64,000 nucleotides of DNA from Arthrobacter celericrescens. GTDB lineage: Bacteria > Actinomycetota > Actinomycetes > Actinomycetales > Micrococcaceae. This document shows positions 50,271 to 58,986 of this stretch, piece by piece (within the stretch, counting starts at the first letter, position 1; the number at the start of each line of letters is the position of its first letter). The DNA is taken from contig NZ_QYLP01000093.1 of the NCBI RefSeq assembly GCF_003614925.1, positions 1-64,000 on the forward strand. The letters are read 5' to 3'. The notes under the pieces were generated by a model. The model was not told where the DNA came from. It made no database searches and was given only the letters and a program-made list of their open reading frames with translations. The translations under genes and the position numbers were made by a program.

Positions 50271-51587
50271 ATGAAATTGCGTGCTGACCAGACCGGAAAC
50301 CGTGGCCTCCCGATGCCCCTGGCGCTCCAGGGAGCGCTCGAATCGGCGCAGGCCGCCATCATCTCCGCGCTGGTGGTGATCCTGCCCTTGGCCGGCGTCT
50401 GGGCCACCGACGGATTCGAAAACCGCAAGATCGACTTCCTGGCCCGGTTGGCCGGCCAGGCCTGGCTGCTGATTCATGGCGTGCCCCTCCAACTGGCGTC
50501 CGTGAATGTCGGTACTGCAGCCCAGCCGGGCAGCGGCGTCCTCTCGTTGTTCCCCTTGGGCCTGACCCTTATTCCCTTCCTTCTGGCCTGGCGCACCGGC
50601 CGCCGCCTGGCCCGGGCCTCCTACACGGACCAGTTGTGGCAGGCGTTCCTGGGCGCGGTCCTGGTCTACGGCGCTTTTGGTGCCGCCACCGGTTTCGTCT
50701 GCCGCACGCAGGAAGTGGTGATCAACATCTGGCTCGCCATGCTCCTGCCGCTCATTCCCTTCGGCCTGGGCATGGTGGTGGGAGCCCGCCGCGAAGCAGG
50801 TTCTTGGAGCAGGCTCATCGGCGTGGACGCAGTGGACTGGATCGCCCGTACCAGCCAGCACTCCCGCTGGGCCGGCTCCTACTTCGCCTCCGCCATCAAG
50901 GCAGGTTCCGTAGCCCTCATGGCCTCGCTCGCCCTGGCCGCCCTGCTACTCGCAGTGGACCTCGGCATCCACTGGGCGGAGATCATCGCCGTCTTCGAAG
51001 GCCTGAAGGCCGGGGCGCTCGGCGGTGCCGTGCTCACCATCGCCCAGCTCGGCTACCTGCCCAACCTGGTGGTCTTCACCCTGGCCTGGAGCTCGGGCGC
51101 AGGTTTCTCGCTGGGAGTCGGCTCGCACGCCGGACCGCTGGGTACCGCCGTCGGGCCGCTGCCCGCCATCCCGGTCTTCGGCGGGCTGCCCACCGGACAG
51201 CTGGAGTTCGGCGTGGTGGCCTTGGTGCTGCCCGTCCTTGCCGGTGTGCTGGCCGGCTGGTGGTTCCTGCGCGAAGGCGAAAACCATTTCGACGAATGGC
51301 TTTCCATCAAGATCAGGGCCCGCTGGTTCACCGCCGCTGTGTCCACCGTGGTGCTCGGTGCCTTGATCGGGGCCGTCGCAGGCGTTCTCGCCGGTGCGCT
51401 GGCCTGGATCGCGCGGGGCTCGGCCGGGATCGGCCGCCTCACGGAGATCGGACCGGACCCTCTGTGGACGGCAGCCTGGCTCGCCGCGGAAGTGGGGGCC
51501 GGCGTCGTCATCGGTTGCTCGGCCGGGCCGTGGCTGGAACGCCGGCAGAAGCTGCGCGAGGCGGACCTGGAGACCGCCAAGTTCTAG
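50271..51587 (+). CDS. DUF6350 (PerM-like) multi-pass membrane protein
   Basis: A 438-residue membrane protein with about eight to ten hydrophobic segments and no catalytic motif. It matches the DUF6350 family that sits just upstream of purN in many Actinobacteria; the mycobacterial member PerM (Rv0955) supports cell division under stress. The position here, 460 bp before purN, agrees. ATG at 50271 (MKLRADQ) is chosen; a GTG at 50253 is in frame and no strong ribosome binding site decides between them. Its stop overlaps the end of the convergent small membrane-protein gene by 4 nt. Confidence 0.8.
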   Translation: MKLRADQTGNRGLPMPLALQGALESAQAAIISALVVILPLAGVWATDGFENRKIDFLARLAGQAWLLIHGVPLQLASVNVGTAAQPGSGVLSLFPLGLTLIPFLLAWRTGRRLARASYTDQLWQAFLGAVLVYGAFGAATGFVCRTQEVVINIWLAMLLPLIPFGLGMVVGARREAGSWSRLIGVDAVDWIARTSQHSRWAGSYFASAIKAGSVALMASLALAALLLAVDLGIHWAEIIAVFEGLKAGALGGAVLTIAQLGYLPNLVVFTLAWSSGAGFSLGVGSHAGPLGTAVGPLPAIPVFGGLPTGQLEFGVVALVLPVLAGVLAGWWFLREGENHFDEWLSIKIRARWFTAAVSTVVLGALIGAVAGVLAGALAWIARGSAGIGRLTEIGPDPLWTAAWLAAEVGAGVVIGCSAGPWLERRQKLREADLETAKF

Positions 51588-52012
51588 GGCTGGCGCAGCG
51601 CCGGGGGCAGGGACTTCCCGAAGTCCGCCGTGCAGCTGTTCAGGGCCCGGTCCGTCAGGGCGTTGCGGGAACACTCCTGGACGGCGCTGACCTGGCTGAA
51701 GAACATCGCCGAGAAGGCCACCAAAGAGCCGAGCACCGCCGAAACCACTAGCCCGGAAATGGTCCCGTACAGCAGGATCCGGCTTTGCCGCAGCCGTACG
51801 GTGCGGACCACCACCACAACGCCAAGCACCCAGGCTGCCAGGGTCAGGATGCCGGACAGCCATACGTAGCTGACGTTGAGGCTGTAGACGAACGCCGCGC
51901 CCAGCACGGTCAACAGGAAGCTGCGGAACAGGAGTTGGGTACGGGACTGCGCGGCTTCCGCCGCCTCCCGCTGAGCTGGCAGCTGCGGGCGGGGTCCGGC
52001 GTCGGGATTCAT
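51584..52012 (-). CDS. Small membrane protein of unknown function
   Basis: A 142-residue protein with four hydrophobic segments between residues 25 and 110 and a C-terminal extracytoplasmic tail with two Cys (QECSRNALTDRALNSCTADFG) that could form a disulfide. No family recognised with certainty. ATG at 52012 is chosen with a weak TGGAA upstream; a longer frame starts at 52039. It is divergent from purN by 38 bp, so its promoter overlaps that of purN. Confidence 0.68.
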   Translation of the reverse strand: MNPDAGPRPQLPAQREAAEAAQSRTQLLFRSFLLTVLGAAFVYSLNVSYVWLSGILTLAAWVLGVVVVVRTVRLRQSRILLYGTISGLVVSAVLGSLVAFSAMFFSQVSAVQECSRNALTDRALNSCTADFGKSLPPALRQP

Positions 52013-52050
52013 GTTTTCCAGCCTACGCGAGGCAGCCATAAGCTATTGCA

Positions 52051-52623
52051 ATGCGCATTGTTGTCCTCGTCTCCGGCACCGGTTCCAATCTCCAAGCGGT
52101 CATCGACGCCGTCAAGGCAGGGGAGCTCGACGTCGAGATCGCCGCCGTGGGCGCCGACCGCGAAGACACCTATGGCGTGCAGCGCTCGGCCGACGCCGGC
52201 CTGGAAACCTTCGTGGTGAACTTCAACTCCTTCGAAACCCGCGCCGAATGGGACGCCGCCCTGACCGCGAAGGTGGCCTCGTACCAGCCGGACGTGGTGG
52301 TCTCCTCCGGTTTCATGCGGATCGTCAGCCCCGAGTTCATCGACACCTTCCACGGGAAGTACCTCAACACCCACCCGGCCCTGCTGCCCGCATTCCCCGG
52401 TGCCCACGGTGTACGCGACGCCCTCGCCTACGGCGTGAAGGTCACCGGCTGCACCGTCCATTGGGCCGACGCCGGCGTGGACACCGGCCCCATCATCGCC
52501 CAGGAAGCCGTGACCATCCTCCCCGGGGACGACCAGGATTCCCTCCACGAACGCATCAAGGTGGTTGAGCGCAAGCTGCTTGTCAGCACTTTGTCAGACA
52601 TCGCCCAGAATCGCTTGCTATAA
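52051..52623 (+). CDS. purN: Phosphoribosylglycinamide formyltransferase
   Basis: A 190-residue GAR transformylase that uses 10-formyl-THF to make FGAR, third step of purine synthesis. VLVSGTGSNLQAVIDA marks the GAR-binding N-terminus. The catalytic Asn-His-Asp set is visible: Asn in YLNTHPALLPAFPG near 108, His in VHWADAGVDTGPII near 136, Asp in DAGVDTGP near 142. Full length. In many actinobacteria purN lies directly before purH; here purH is 7.4 kb downstream, separated by lipid and amino-sugar genes. Confidence 0.96.
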   Translation: MRIVVLVSGTGSNLQAVIDAVKAGELDVEIAAVGADREDTYGVQRSADAGLETFVVNFNSFETRAEWDAALTAKVASYQPDVVVSSGFMRIVSPEFIDTFHGKYLNTHPALLPAFPGAHGVRDALAYGVKVTGCTVHWADAGVDTGPIIAQEAVTILPGDDQDSLHERIKVVERKLLVSTLSDIAQNRLL

Positions 52624-52695
52624 AGACATCGCACGCCGGGCGGAACAGGCCATTGCGCGCCTTGAGGAACACCGGCGGACTTGCGAGGAATGGTC

Positions 52696-54000
52696 ATGGG
52701 ATTTTGGAAACCCGTCTTGGATATGGCGGTAACGGGTCCGCGCTTCCTGCTCGCCTGGACCCTCCTGAGTTCGCTCCTGCTGGCCTACCTGCTGTTCAAG
52801 AGGCGAAAGGTCCGCTGGTTTGCGGTGGCCGCGGGCGCACTGGCCGGGGGGACCGCGCTGGGGCTCGGAGTCCTCTGGTACTGCGTCTTCGTTGACAACA
52901 CCTTCGGGGGACCCCTCATTTCCGAGGTCTGGTTCTGGGCGCCTGCCTCCTTCGCCGCAATCGCGCTGGCCATCGCCAATTTCCGGGGCGGCCGCTGGTG
53001 GCGCAGCGTGCTCGCGGCCGGATCGGTCCTGGTGTTCGCGGCGACCGCGGCGTTCCAGGTCAACGCGGCCTACGGGCTGAACCAGACCCTGGGGTCGGTG
53101 CTGAACATCAACACCGCGAACACCGTGCGCATCCCGTTGCGCTCCTCGTGGCTCAAGGGTTCGGAGCTGCCGCTGTACAAGACCTGGACGGCCCCTGCCG
53201 ACATGCCGCGAGCCGGCCTGAGGGGCAAGACGCCCCTGCCCATCCCGGCCAAGCACTCCGGCTTCCAGGCACGCTGGTCCGGGCTCTACCTTCCGCCCGC
53301 GGCCCTGGTGAAGCATCCACCGCTGCTGCCCTTCATGATCATGATGATGGGGCAGCCGGGAGCGCCGAGTCCGCAGCCCGCCGCCAATGTGGCCGACGCG
53401 ATGGCCGCCAAGAACCACGGCCTCGCGCCCATCATCCTGGTGGTCGACCAGCTCGGAGATCCCTACAGCGACCCGCTCTGCCTGGACACGAACCGGGGCA
53501 AGGTGGAGAGCTACGTGATGCAGGACGTCCTGCCCTGGGCCCGCGCCAACCTGCCCATCATGCAGGACAGGAAGCACTGGGCCTTCGCCGGATATTCGGA
53601 CGGCGGGGTCTGCGCCAGCTACTTCGCGGCCAAGTACCCCCAGGATTTCGGCAGCTTCATATCGATCTCCGGGGAAGAGTTCCAGGGTTCCGAAAAGCCC
53701 GCCTACAACCTGGCCACGGTGTTCGGCGGGAAGCAACAGGAATACGACGCCGTGAAGCCCCGCAACATCATGCTCGCCCACGGCCGCTACGAAGACATGG
53801 TCGCCGTGTACACGGCCGGGAGCAAGGACCCGGACTACACCAAGCAGGCGCAACGCATGCTCGCCACGGCCCTGCAGGTGGGAATCAAGGCATCCTTCTA
53901 CAGCGTTCCGGGAGCCGGCCACGTCCGCAACGCCGTCGCCGGAGGGCTCGCCGAAGCCTTCCGGATCCTCTACCCGCGTTGGGGATTGTCGCCGTCATGA
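52696..54000 (+). CDS. Membrane-anchored alpha/beta esterase (mycolyltransferase/AhyD-like)
   Basis: A 434-residue protein with four N-terminal membrane segments (residues about 10-125) followed by an extracytoplasmic esterase of the putative esterase/antigen-85 family: QDVLPWARANLP, nucleophile elbow AGYSDGG near 310 and a late GAGHVRNAV with the catalytic His. ATG at 52696 is chosen with GAGGAA upstream. Its stop overlaps the MprF-like start by ATGA, so the two are coupled. In Corynebacterium, an MprF paralog and a partner hydrolase (AhyD) make and break alanyl-diacylglycerol; this pair may do the same, by analogy. Confidence 0.82.
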   Translation: MGFWKPVLDMAVTGPRFLLAWTLLSSLLLAYLLFKRRKVRWFAVAAGALAGGTALGLGVLWYCVFVDNTFGGPLISEVWFWAPASFAAIALAIANFRGGRWWRSVLAAGSVLVFAATAAFQVNAAYGLNQTLGSVLNINTANTVRIPLRSSWLKGSELPLYKTWTAPADMPRAGLRGKTPLPIPAKHSGFQARWSGLYLPPAALVKHPPLLPFMIMMMGQPGAPSPQPAANVADAMAAKNHGLAPIILVVDQLGDPYSDPLCLDTNRGKVESYVMQDVLPWARANLPIMQDRKHWAFAGYSDGGVCASYFAAKYPQDFGSFISISGEEFQGSEKPAYNLATVFGGKQQEYDAVKPRNIMLAHGRYEDMVAVYTAGSKDPDYTKQAQRMLATALQVGIKASFYSVPGAGHVRNAVAGGLAEAFRILYPRWGLSPS

Positions 54001-56579
54001 GCAACAACATCACCCGGCAGCATCCACCCGCCCAAAGCGGAGCGGAGAGCCTGCCGGCGGGGCGGCACAGCCACTTGCAGAACACCAAGGAGCGCCTGGA
54101 CGGCTTCTTCCGGCGCATCCCCTTTTCGTTCCTGATGGCGGCCGTGTTCCTCGCCGCGGCGGTGTTCAGCCGCACGCTGTTCGGCGTGGATGCCGCCCGG
54201 CTCTGGGGCCAGGGCGTGGACACCACCTTCGAGGGAGGCCGGTGGTGGACCCTGCTCACGGCGCTGCTGGTTCCCCAGGACGCCACGGCAACCGCCTTGG
54301 CGGCAATCGGGGCGGTCTTGCTCCTTGGCCTGGCGGAACGGACCCTCGGGACCCGGAAGGCCGCGCTCGCCTTCCTCACAACAGGGCTGGCGGGCGGGTT
54401 CCTGGGCATCCTGCTGCAGTGGCTGGGAACCCTCACCTGGGAATGGTGGTCCACCAGCGCCTCCGCCTCCGCCACGGTGGATCCGCTGACCGGCGTCCTG
54501 GGCGCCCTCTCCACCGCCACGGGCAGCATGGGGCTGCTGTGGAGGCGCCGGATCAGGGTGGTCCTGCTGACGTTCGTCCTCATCTTCGTCCTCTACTCGG
54601 GGGATCCCGAGGACTTCTACCGGCTCCTTGCCGTGCTGGCCGGCCTCCCGCTGGGGGCATTGCTGAGGACCAGCAAACGCCCTCTCCACGTGGCCTACAG
54701 CTCCCACCGGGAGACCCGCACCCTCGTTGCCGCCGTCGTCCTGGTCACGGCGGTGGGCCCGTTGGTGGCCTTCCTGGGCAGCACGGACCTGACGCCCTTC
54801 GCGTTCGGTTCCTACCTGTTCATGAACGACCCCGTGGATCCCGGCACGCTCGCCGCCGCCTGCCACGGTGATCTGCCGCTGTCCCGGCTCTGCATCCACC
54901 AGTTGGCCCGGATCGGTTCGCAGGGACCGGGCATGGTGGCCCTTGCCTTCGTGCCCGTGGTGCTCCTGGGCCTGGCGGCGTGGGGACTGTACCGCGGCCG
55001 GCGGTTCGGCTGGTGGCTCGCGGTGGGCGTGAACACGGCCATCCTGCTGGTTTCCCCCGGATCCTTCAGCGTCGTACGGCTCATCGGGCAGGCGGGAACT
55101 GGCGTGCACCGCCCGTTCAACGGCCAGGAACTCGTCATCTGGATGCTCACGGCTGCCTTGGTTCCGGCGGCATCCCTGATCATGCTCGTGTTCAAACGCA
55201 GACACTTCGGAATCCGTGCGCCCGGGCGGGCTTTCCGCCGGTTCCTCCTGGTGCTGCTGGGCTCCTTCCTGGTCCTGGCTGGTGCCTGCACGGTGGCCGC
55301 CCTTTCGGCGCTGAAGTCGATTGCCCCGCGCATCACCGCCTCAGGAGTGTTCCTCGATGCGCCGCGCCGCTTCGTCCCGCCGCATTTCCTCGGCGGGGCG
55401 GGACATTTCGTCCTGCCCCGGCACACGCTGGTGAGCTGGGCCTACCAATGGACCGGACCCGCCTTCTGGGCGGTTTTCGTTGTGGCCGCCCTGTGGCTGC
55501 TCTCGCGCTCGCCCCGCCTCGCGGTAGCGCACGACGTCGAGAAGTTCCGTGCGCTGTTGCGCCGCCGCGGCGGCGGCTCGCTGGGGCATATGACCACCTG
55601 GGAAGGCAACACGCCGTGGTTCACCCGCGACGGCGAGGGGGCCCTGGCGTACCGCGAGGTCAACGGGCAGGCCATCGTCCTAGGCGAGCCCGTCTGCGCC
55701 CCGGACCGGGTGGAGCAGACCGTCCGGGAGTTCCTGGTGTTCTGCGATGAACACAACTGGACCCCCGTCTTCTATTCCTTCCATTCCGGGCTGCTGCCCG
55801 TCTTTGAGCGCCTCGGCTGGCGGCACATGCCGGTCGGGGAAGAGACGGTGATTCACACCGAGGGACTCACCATGAAGGGCAAACACTGGCAGAGCGTGCG
55901 GACCGCACTCAACAAGGCGATCCGTGAGGGCAGGACGGCGGTGTGGACCTCGTGGGGAGAGCTTCCTTTCGCGGCAACCACGGAGATCGTGGCGATCTCC
56001 GAATCCTGGGTGGCGGAGAACAAGCTGCCCGAGATGGGATTCACCCTCGGCGGCCTGGAAGAACTCAAGGACCCGGATGTCCGCCTCATGCTTGCCGTTG
56101 CCGAGGATGGGCGCATCGAAGCGCTGACGTCCTGGATGCCGGTGCACGAAGAGGGCGAAGTCGTGGCCTGGACGCTGGACTTCATGCGCCGTGCCCCCGA
56201 GTCCCACAACGGCGTCATGGAATTCCTGATCGCCTCCGCCGCGCTGCACCTGCAGGAGGCTGGCGCACGGTTCGTGAGCCTGTCCGGTGCGCCGCTGGCC
56301 ACCAAGCCCGTGCCCGCGGACGCAGAGCCGGAGGCCCCCGCGGCAGGCATCGCCGCCTTCCTTGCCTGGCTTTCCAGGACGCTGGAGCCGGCCTACGGTT
56401 TCGGTTCCCTGTTCCGATTCAAGGCGAAGTTCCACCCCGAATACTCCACGCTGTTCATGGCCTTCCCCGATTTCTCGGCCCTGCCCCGCATCGGTATGGC
56501 CCTGGCACGCGCCTACCTGCCCGAGGTGTCCACCAAGGAAAGGATGGTCCTCGCCCGCGTGCTGGGGCGCCGGGACTGA
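53997..56579 (+). CDS. mprF: MprF-like lipid aminoacyltransferase (DUF2156)
   Basis: An 860-residue membrane protein. The first 500 residues contain many hydrophobic helices, the first part with a rhomboid-like feel (GGRWWTLLTALLVPQD, small-residue-rich helices). The C-terminal cytosolic part from about 512 is the DUF2156 tandem-GNAT aminoacyltransferase: HMTTWEGNTPWF, AIVLGEPVCAP, FYSFHSGLLPVFERLGW, LTMKGKHWQSVRTALNKA, and FKAKFHPEY near the end. MprF enzymes move an amino acid from aminoacyl-tRNA to phosphatidylglycerol or diacylglycerol and lower the surface negative charge. The start overlaps the esterase stop (ATGA); longer in-frame frames upstream are artefacts. Confidence 0.9.
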   Translation: MSNNITRQHPPAQSGAESLPAGRHSHLQNTKERLDGFFRRIPFSFLMAAVFLAAAVFSRTLFGVDAARLWGQGVDTTFEGGRWWTLLTALLVPQDATATALAAIGAVLLLGLAERTLGTRKAALAFLTTGLAGGFLGILLQWLGTLTWEWWSTSASASATVDPLTGVLGALSTATGSMGLLWRRRIRVVLLTFVLIFVLYSGDPEDFYRLLAVLAGLPLGALLRTSKRPLHVAYSSHRETRTLVAAVVLVTAVGPLVAFLGSTDLTPFAFGSYLFMNDPVDPGTLAAACHGDLPLSRLCIHQLARIGSQGPGMVALAFVPVVLLGLAAWGLYRGRRFGWWLAVGVNTAILLVSPGSFSVVRLIGQAGTGVHRPFNGQELVIWMLTAALVPAASLIMLVFKRRHFGIRAPGRAFRRFLLVLLGSFLVLAGACTVAALSALKSIAPRITASGVFLDAPRRFVPPHFLGGAGHFVLPRHTLVSWAYQWTGPAFWAVFVVAALWLLSRSPRLAVAHDVEKFRALLRRRGGGSLGHMTTWEGNTPWFTRDGEGALAYREVNGQAIVLGEPVCAPDRVEQTVREFLVFCDEHNWTPVFYSFHSGLLPVFERLGWRHMPVGEETVIHTEGLTMKGKHWQSVRTALNKAIREGRTAVWTSWGELPFAATTEIVAISESWVAENKLPEMGFTLGGLEELKDPDVRLMLAVAEDGRIEALTSWMPVHEEGEVVAWTLDFMRRAPESHNGVMEFLIASAALHLQEAGARFVSLSGAPLATKPVPADAEPEAPAAGIAAFLAWLSRTLEPAYGFGSLFRFKAKFHPEYSTLFMAFPDFSALPRIGMALARAYLPEVSTKERMVLARVLGRRD

Positions 56580-56590
56580 GCTTTTCGGCG

Positions 56591-56636
56591 GCGCCGGGGT
56601 TCAGTGCGCCGGGGTTCAGTGCGCCGGGGGTTCAGG
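56591..56636. repeat. Three tandem 15-bp repeats between convergent genes
   Basis: GCGCCGGGGTTCAGT occurs at 56591-56605 and 56606-56620, and a near copy with one extra G at 56621-56636. It lies in the 67-bp gap between the convergent mprF and MFS genes. GC-rich with short self-complementarity; it may add to termination. Confidence 0.7.
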
Positions 56637-56646
56637 TCCCCCGGGT

Positions 56647-57999
56647 TCAGTCGAGCGCGCGCTGCTTGGTTTCCGGGGCGAACAGCCCCATCCAGATCAC
56701 GGCCAGCAGCACCAGGCCGCCGGCCAGCGCGAAGGACGTGGCCAGGCCGAAGGTGGGCCAGAAGAACGAGGCGAACACCAGGGGCCCGAAGCCCGCCCCG
56801 AGGCGCGAGAACGTGGAGGCCCAGCCGAAGCCCGAGCCGCGCAGCTCCGTGGGGTAGAGCTCGGAGACGTAGGCGTACAGCACCGGGATGGCCACCTGCA
56901 CCACGAAGCCGAACACCAGCAGCCAGAACACCGCCGCGGACGGAATGTCCACCACCAGCGCCACGATCACGAGCGTCCCGGCGGACAGCGGACCGGTGAC
57001 CGCCAGGATCCACTTGCGGCCCAGGCGCTCCACCAGCAGCGCTGCCGCCACCACGCCCAGGAGCCCGACGGCGGCCATTCCCGCCGTCGTCAGGAAGGCC
57101 TTGTACTCCTCGAACCCGGCGCTGATCAGGATGCGCGGCATCCAGGTCAGGCTCAGGTAGTACACGAGAAGGACGGTGAAGAACAAAGCCCAGGCCGCCG
57201 TCGTGATCTTCCAGCTGAACTGCCACAGGCTGCGCAACTGGGTCCAGGCGCTCCCGGCGGAAAGCCGCGGAGCGGCCTGGGGGTCGGGCAGGCTGTAGGC
57301 CCGTGGTGGTGCGCCGGTGGCGGCGACGAGGGCGTCGATGACTTCCGCGGCCTCCTTGCGGCGGCCCTTGCGGATCAGGAAGAGCGGGGATTCGGGCACG
57401 CTGCGCCGCACCCAGAACACCAGCAGGGCCGGCAGCACCATCACCAGCATGGTCAGGCGCCAGTCGGCGAAGGCGGCCATCAGCCCGGCGGACACGAAAC
57501 CGCACAAGGCGGCACCCACCGGCCACCAGCCGTCCATCGCGGTGAGCACCCGTCCGCGCTGCTTCCGCGGCGTGAACTCGCCCACCAGGGCGTAGTCCAC
57601 CGGGATGCAGCCGCCCAGCCCGAAGCCGGCCATGAACCGGAAGACGCAGAACCACAGCAAATCCGGGGCGAAGGCGCCCAGCACGGTGAAGAGCGAGAAG
57701 ATCAGCAGCGTGGCGGTGAAGGCCTTCCTGCGCCCGATCGTGTCCGCGATGGTTCCCCAGGCGAAGGCGCCAAGGGCCATTCCGATCAGGTTGGCCGTGC
57801 CGATCCATGCGGCGTCGGCCGGTTCGAGGGACCAGTGCTTGGAGAGCAGGGGAATGAGGATGCCGTTGAGCGTGACGTCCCAGGCATCGAACATGAAGCC
57901 CAGCCCGCCGATCAGGAAAATCCGGCCCTGCACGGCCCACCGCCACGGCAGTTCCTGGACCACCTGCTCGCCGCTGGGCACTGACGTATACGTGTTCAT
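56647..57999 (-). CDS. MFS transporter (metabolite:H+ symporter type)
   Basis: A 450-residue 12-helix major facilitator. The signature GTIADTIGRRKAF after helix 2 and the helix-1 DAWDVTLNGILIP Asp motif fit the aromatic-acid/sugar symporter group. It follows murQ by 21 bp, in one cluster with a kinase and an etherase for MurNAc, so it may import MurNAc or another amino sugar; this is inference. ATG at 57999 has AGGAGGGG just upstream, but that site lies inside a perfect hairpin (57999-58018). The C-terminal tail (ETKQRALD) is short. Confidence 0.87.
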   Translation of the reverse strand: MNTYTSVPSGEQVVQELPWRWAVQGRIFLIGGLGFMFDAWDVTLNGILIPLLSKHWSLEPADAAWIGTANLIGMALGAFAWGTIADTIGRRKAFTATLLIFSLFTVLGAFAPDLLWFCVFRFMAGFGLGGCIPVDYALVGEFTPRKQRGRVLTAMDGWWPVGAALCGFVSAGLMAAFADWRLTMLVMVLPALLVFWVRRSVPESPLFLIRKGRRKEAAEVIDALVAATGAPPRAYSLPDPQAAPRLSAGSAWTQLRSLWQFSWKITTAAWALFFTVLLVYYLSLTWMPRILISAGFEEYKAFLTTAGMAAVGLLGVVAAALLVERLGRKWILAVTGPLSAGTLVIVALVVDIPSAAVFWLLVFGFVVQVAIPVLYAYVSELYPTELRGSGFGWASTFSRLGAGFGPLVFASFFWPTFGLATSFALAGGLVLLAVIWMGLFAPETKQRALD

Positions 58000-58018
58000 T
58001 TTCCCCTCCTGGGGAAAA
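57999..58018 (-). promoter_or_regulatory. Hairpin masking the MFS ribosome binding site
   Basis: On the minus strand the 21-bp gap between the murQ stop and the MFS start reads TTTTCCCC, AGGA, GGGGAAAA, a perfect 8-4-8 inverted repeat. The Shine-Dalgarno AGGAGGGG spans loop and right arm, and the right arm runs up to the A of the ATG. In RNA this would bury the translation start. Confidence 0.75.
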
Positions 58019-58020
58019 CT

Positions 58021-58986
58021 TTAGCGGTGGTTTTCTATCGCTTTCCGCAGGAAGCCGCCGGCCTCGTCCAGGGCACCCTTCGCCTGCGCAGGATCGATGC
58101 CGGTCAGCAGCACCAGGATGGCCGCCTTAACCGATCCGCCCACCGAATCGAGGGCGCGGATGGCGGTGTCCGCGTCCGCTCCGGTGGCGTGCTGGATGGT
58201 GCGCTGGGAGCGTGCCAGGAGCTTTTCGTTGGTGGCTTTCAGGTCCACCATCAGGTTGCCGTAGGTCTTTCCGAGCTTGACCATGGTGAGCGTGCTGATC
58301 ATGTTCAGCACCAGTTTCTGGGCGGTTCCGGCCTTGAGCCGGGTGGAACCGGCAACGAACTCCGGGCCCACCACCACGTCGATCGCCACGTCGGCCAGCC
58401 TGCCGATGGCCGAGCCGTGGTTGCACGCGATCGCTGCCGTGAACGCGCCCCGGCTCCGGGCCTCCTCCAGGGCTCCGATCACGTATGGCGTGCGGCCCGA
58501 GGCCGAGATGCCAATCACAGCGTCTTTTTCCGTCACGTTGATGTCATGCAGGTCCCGGGCACCGGCCGTCGCGTTGTCCTCGGCGTACTCCACCGGTTTC
58601 TGGATGGCATGCGGGCCGCCGGCGATGATTCCCACCACGAGTTCCGGGCGGGTTCCGAAGGTGGGCGGGCACTCGCTGGCGTCCAGCACGCCCATCCGGC
58701 CGGCCGTACCGGCGCCCACATAGAGCAGGCGGCCGCCGCGCGCGAGCCGCTCCGTCACGGCGTCGACCGTCTGCGCAATGGCGGGCGCGGCTTCCTCGAC
58801 CGCCGCGGGGACGCCGCGGTTGATCTCGTTCATGGCGGCCACGAGTTCGGCGGTGCCCATGGTGTCGATGCTGTCCAGGCCCGGGGCGGCCTGTTCGGTC
58901 TGCAGGCCCGCGAGTTCGGAGCGCAGCCCTTCCAGCGGATCGTTGCCTGCGGCGGTGGGGTCAGTCGGGCCAGTTTGTTCCGTCAC
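58021..58986 (-). CDS. murQ: N-acetylmuramic acid 6-phosphate etherase
   Basis: A 321-residue MurQ, which cleaves the lactyl ether of MurNAc-6-P to give GlcNAc-6-P and D-lactate. The SIS sugar-phosphate-binding domain has GGRLLYVGAGTAGRMGVLDASECPPTFGT near 70-95, with the catalytic Glu in DASECPPTF, then ISASGRTPYV near 155. The helical tail has DSVGGSVKAAILVLLTG. The GTG start at 58986 has AGGAAAGG upstream and overlaps the kinase gene by 26 nt; a much longer frame upstream is an artefact. It belongs to a cell-wall recycling cluster with a kinase upstream and an MFS permease downstream. Confidence 0.95.
   Translation of the reverse strand: MTEQTGPTDPTAAGNDPLEGLRSELAGLQTEQAAPGLDSIDTMGTAELVAAMNEINRGVPAAVEEAAPAIAQTVDAVTERLARGGRLLYVGAGTAGRMGVLDASECPPTFGTRPELVVGIIAGGPHAIQKPVEYAEDNATAGARDLHDINVTEKDAVIGISASGRTPYVIGALEEARSRGAFTAAIACNHGSAIGRLADVAIDVVVGPEFVAGSTRLKAGTAQKLVLNMISTLTMVKLGKTYGNLMVDLKATNEKLLARSQRTIQHATGADADTAIRALDSVGGSVKAAILVLLTGIDPAQAKGALDEAGGFLRKAIENHR

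Noticed and set aside
52998..53996. An in-frame upstream extension of mprF of more than 300 codons
   Set aside because: It overlaps the esterase gene in another frame and has Arg/Gly-rich shadow-frame composition; the ATG at 53997 with ATGA overlap is the start.
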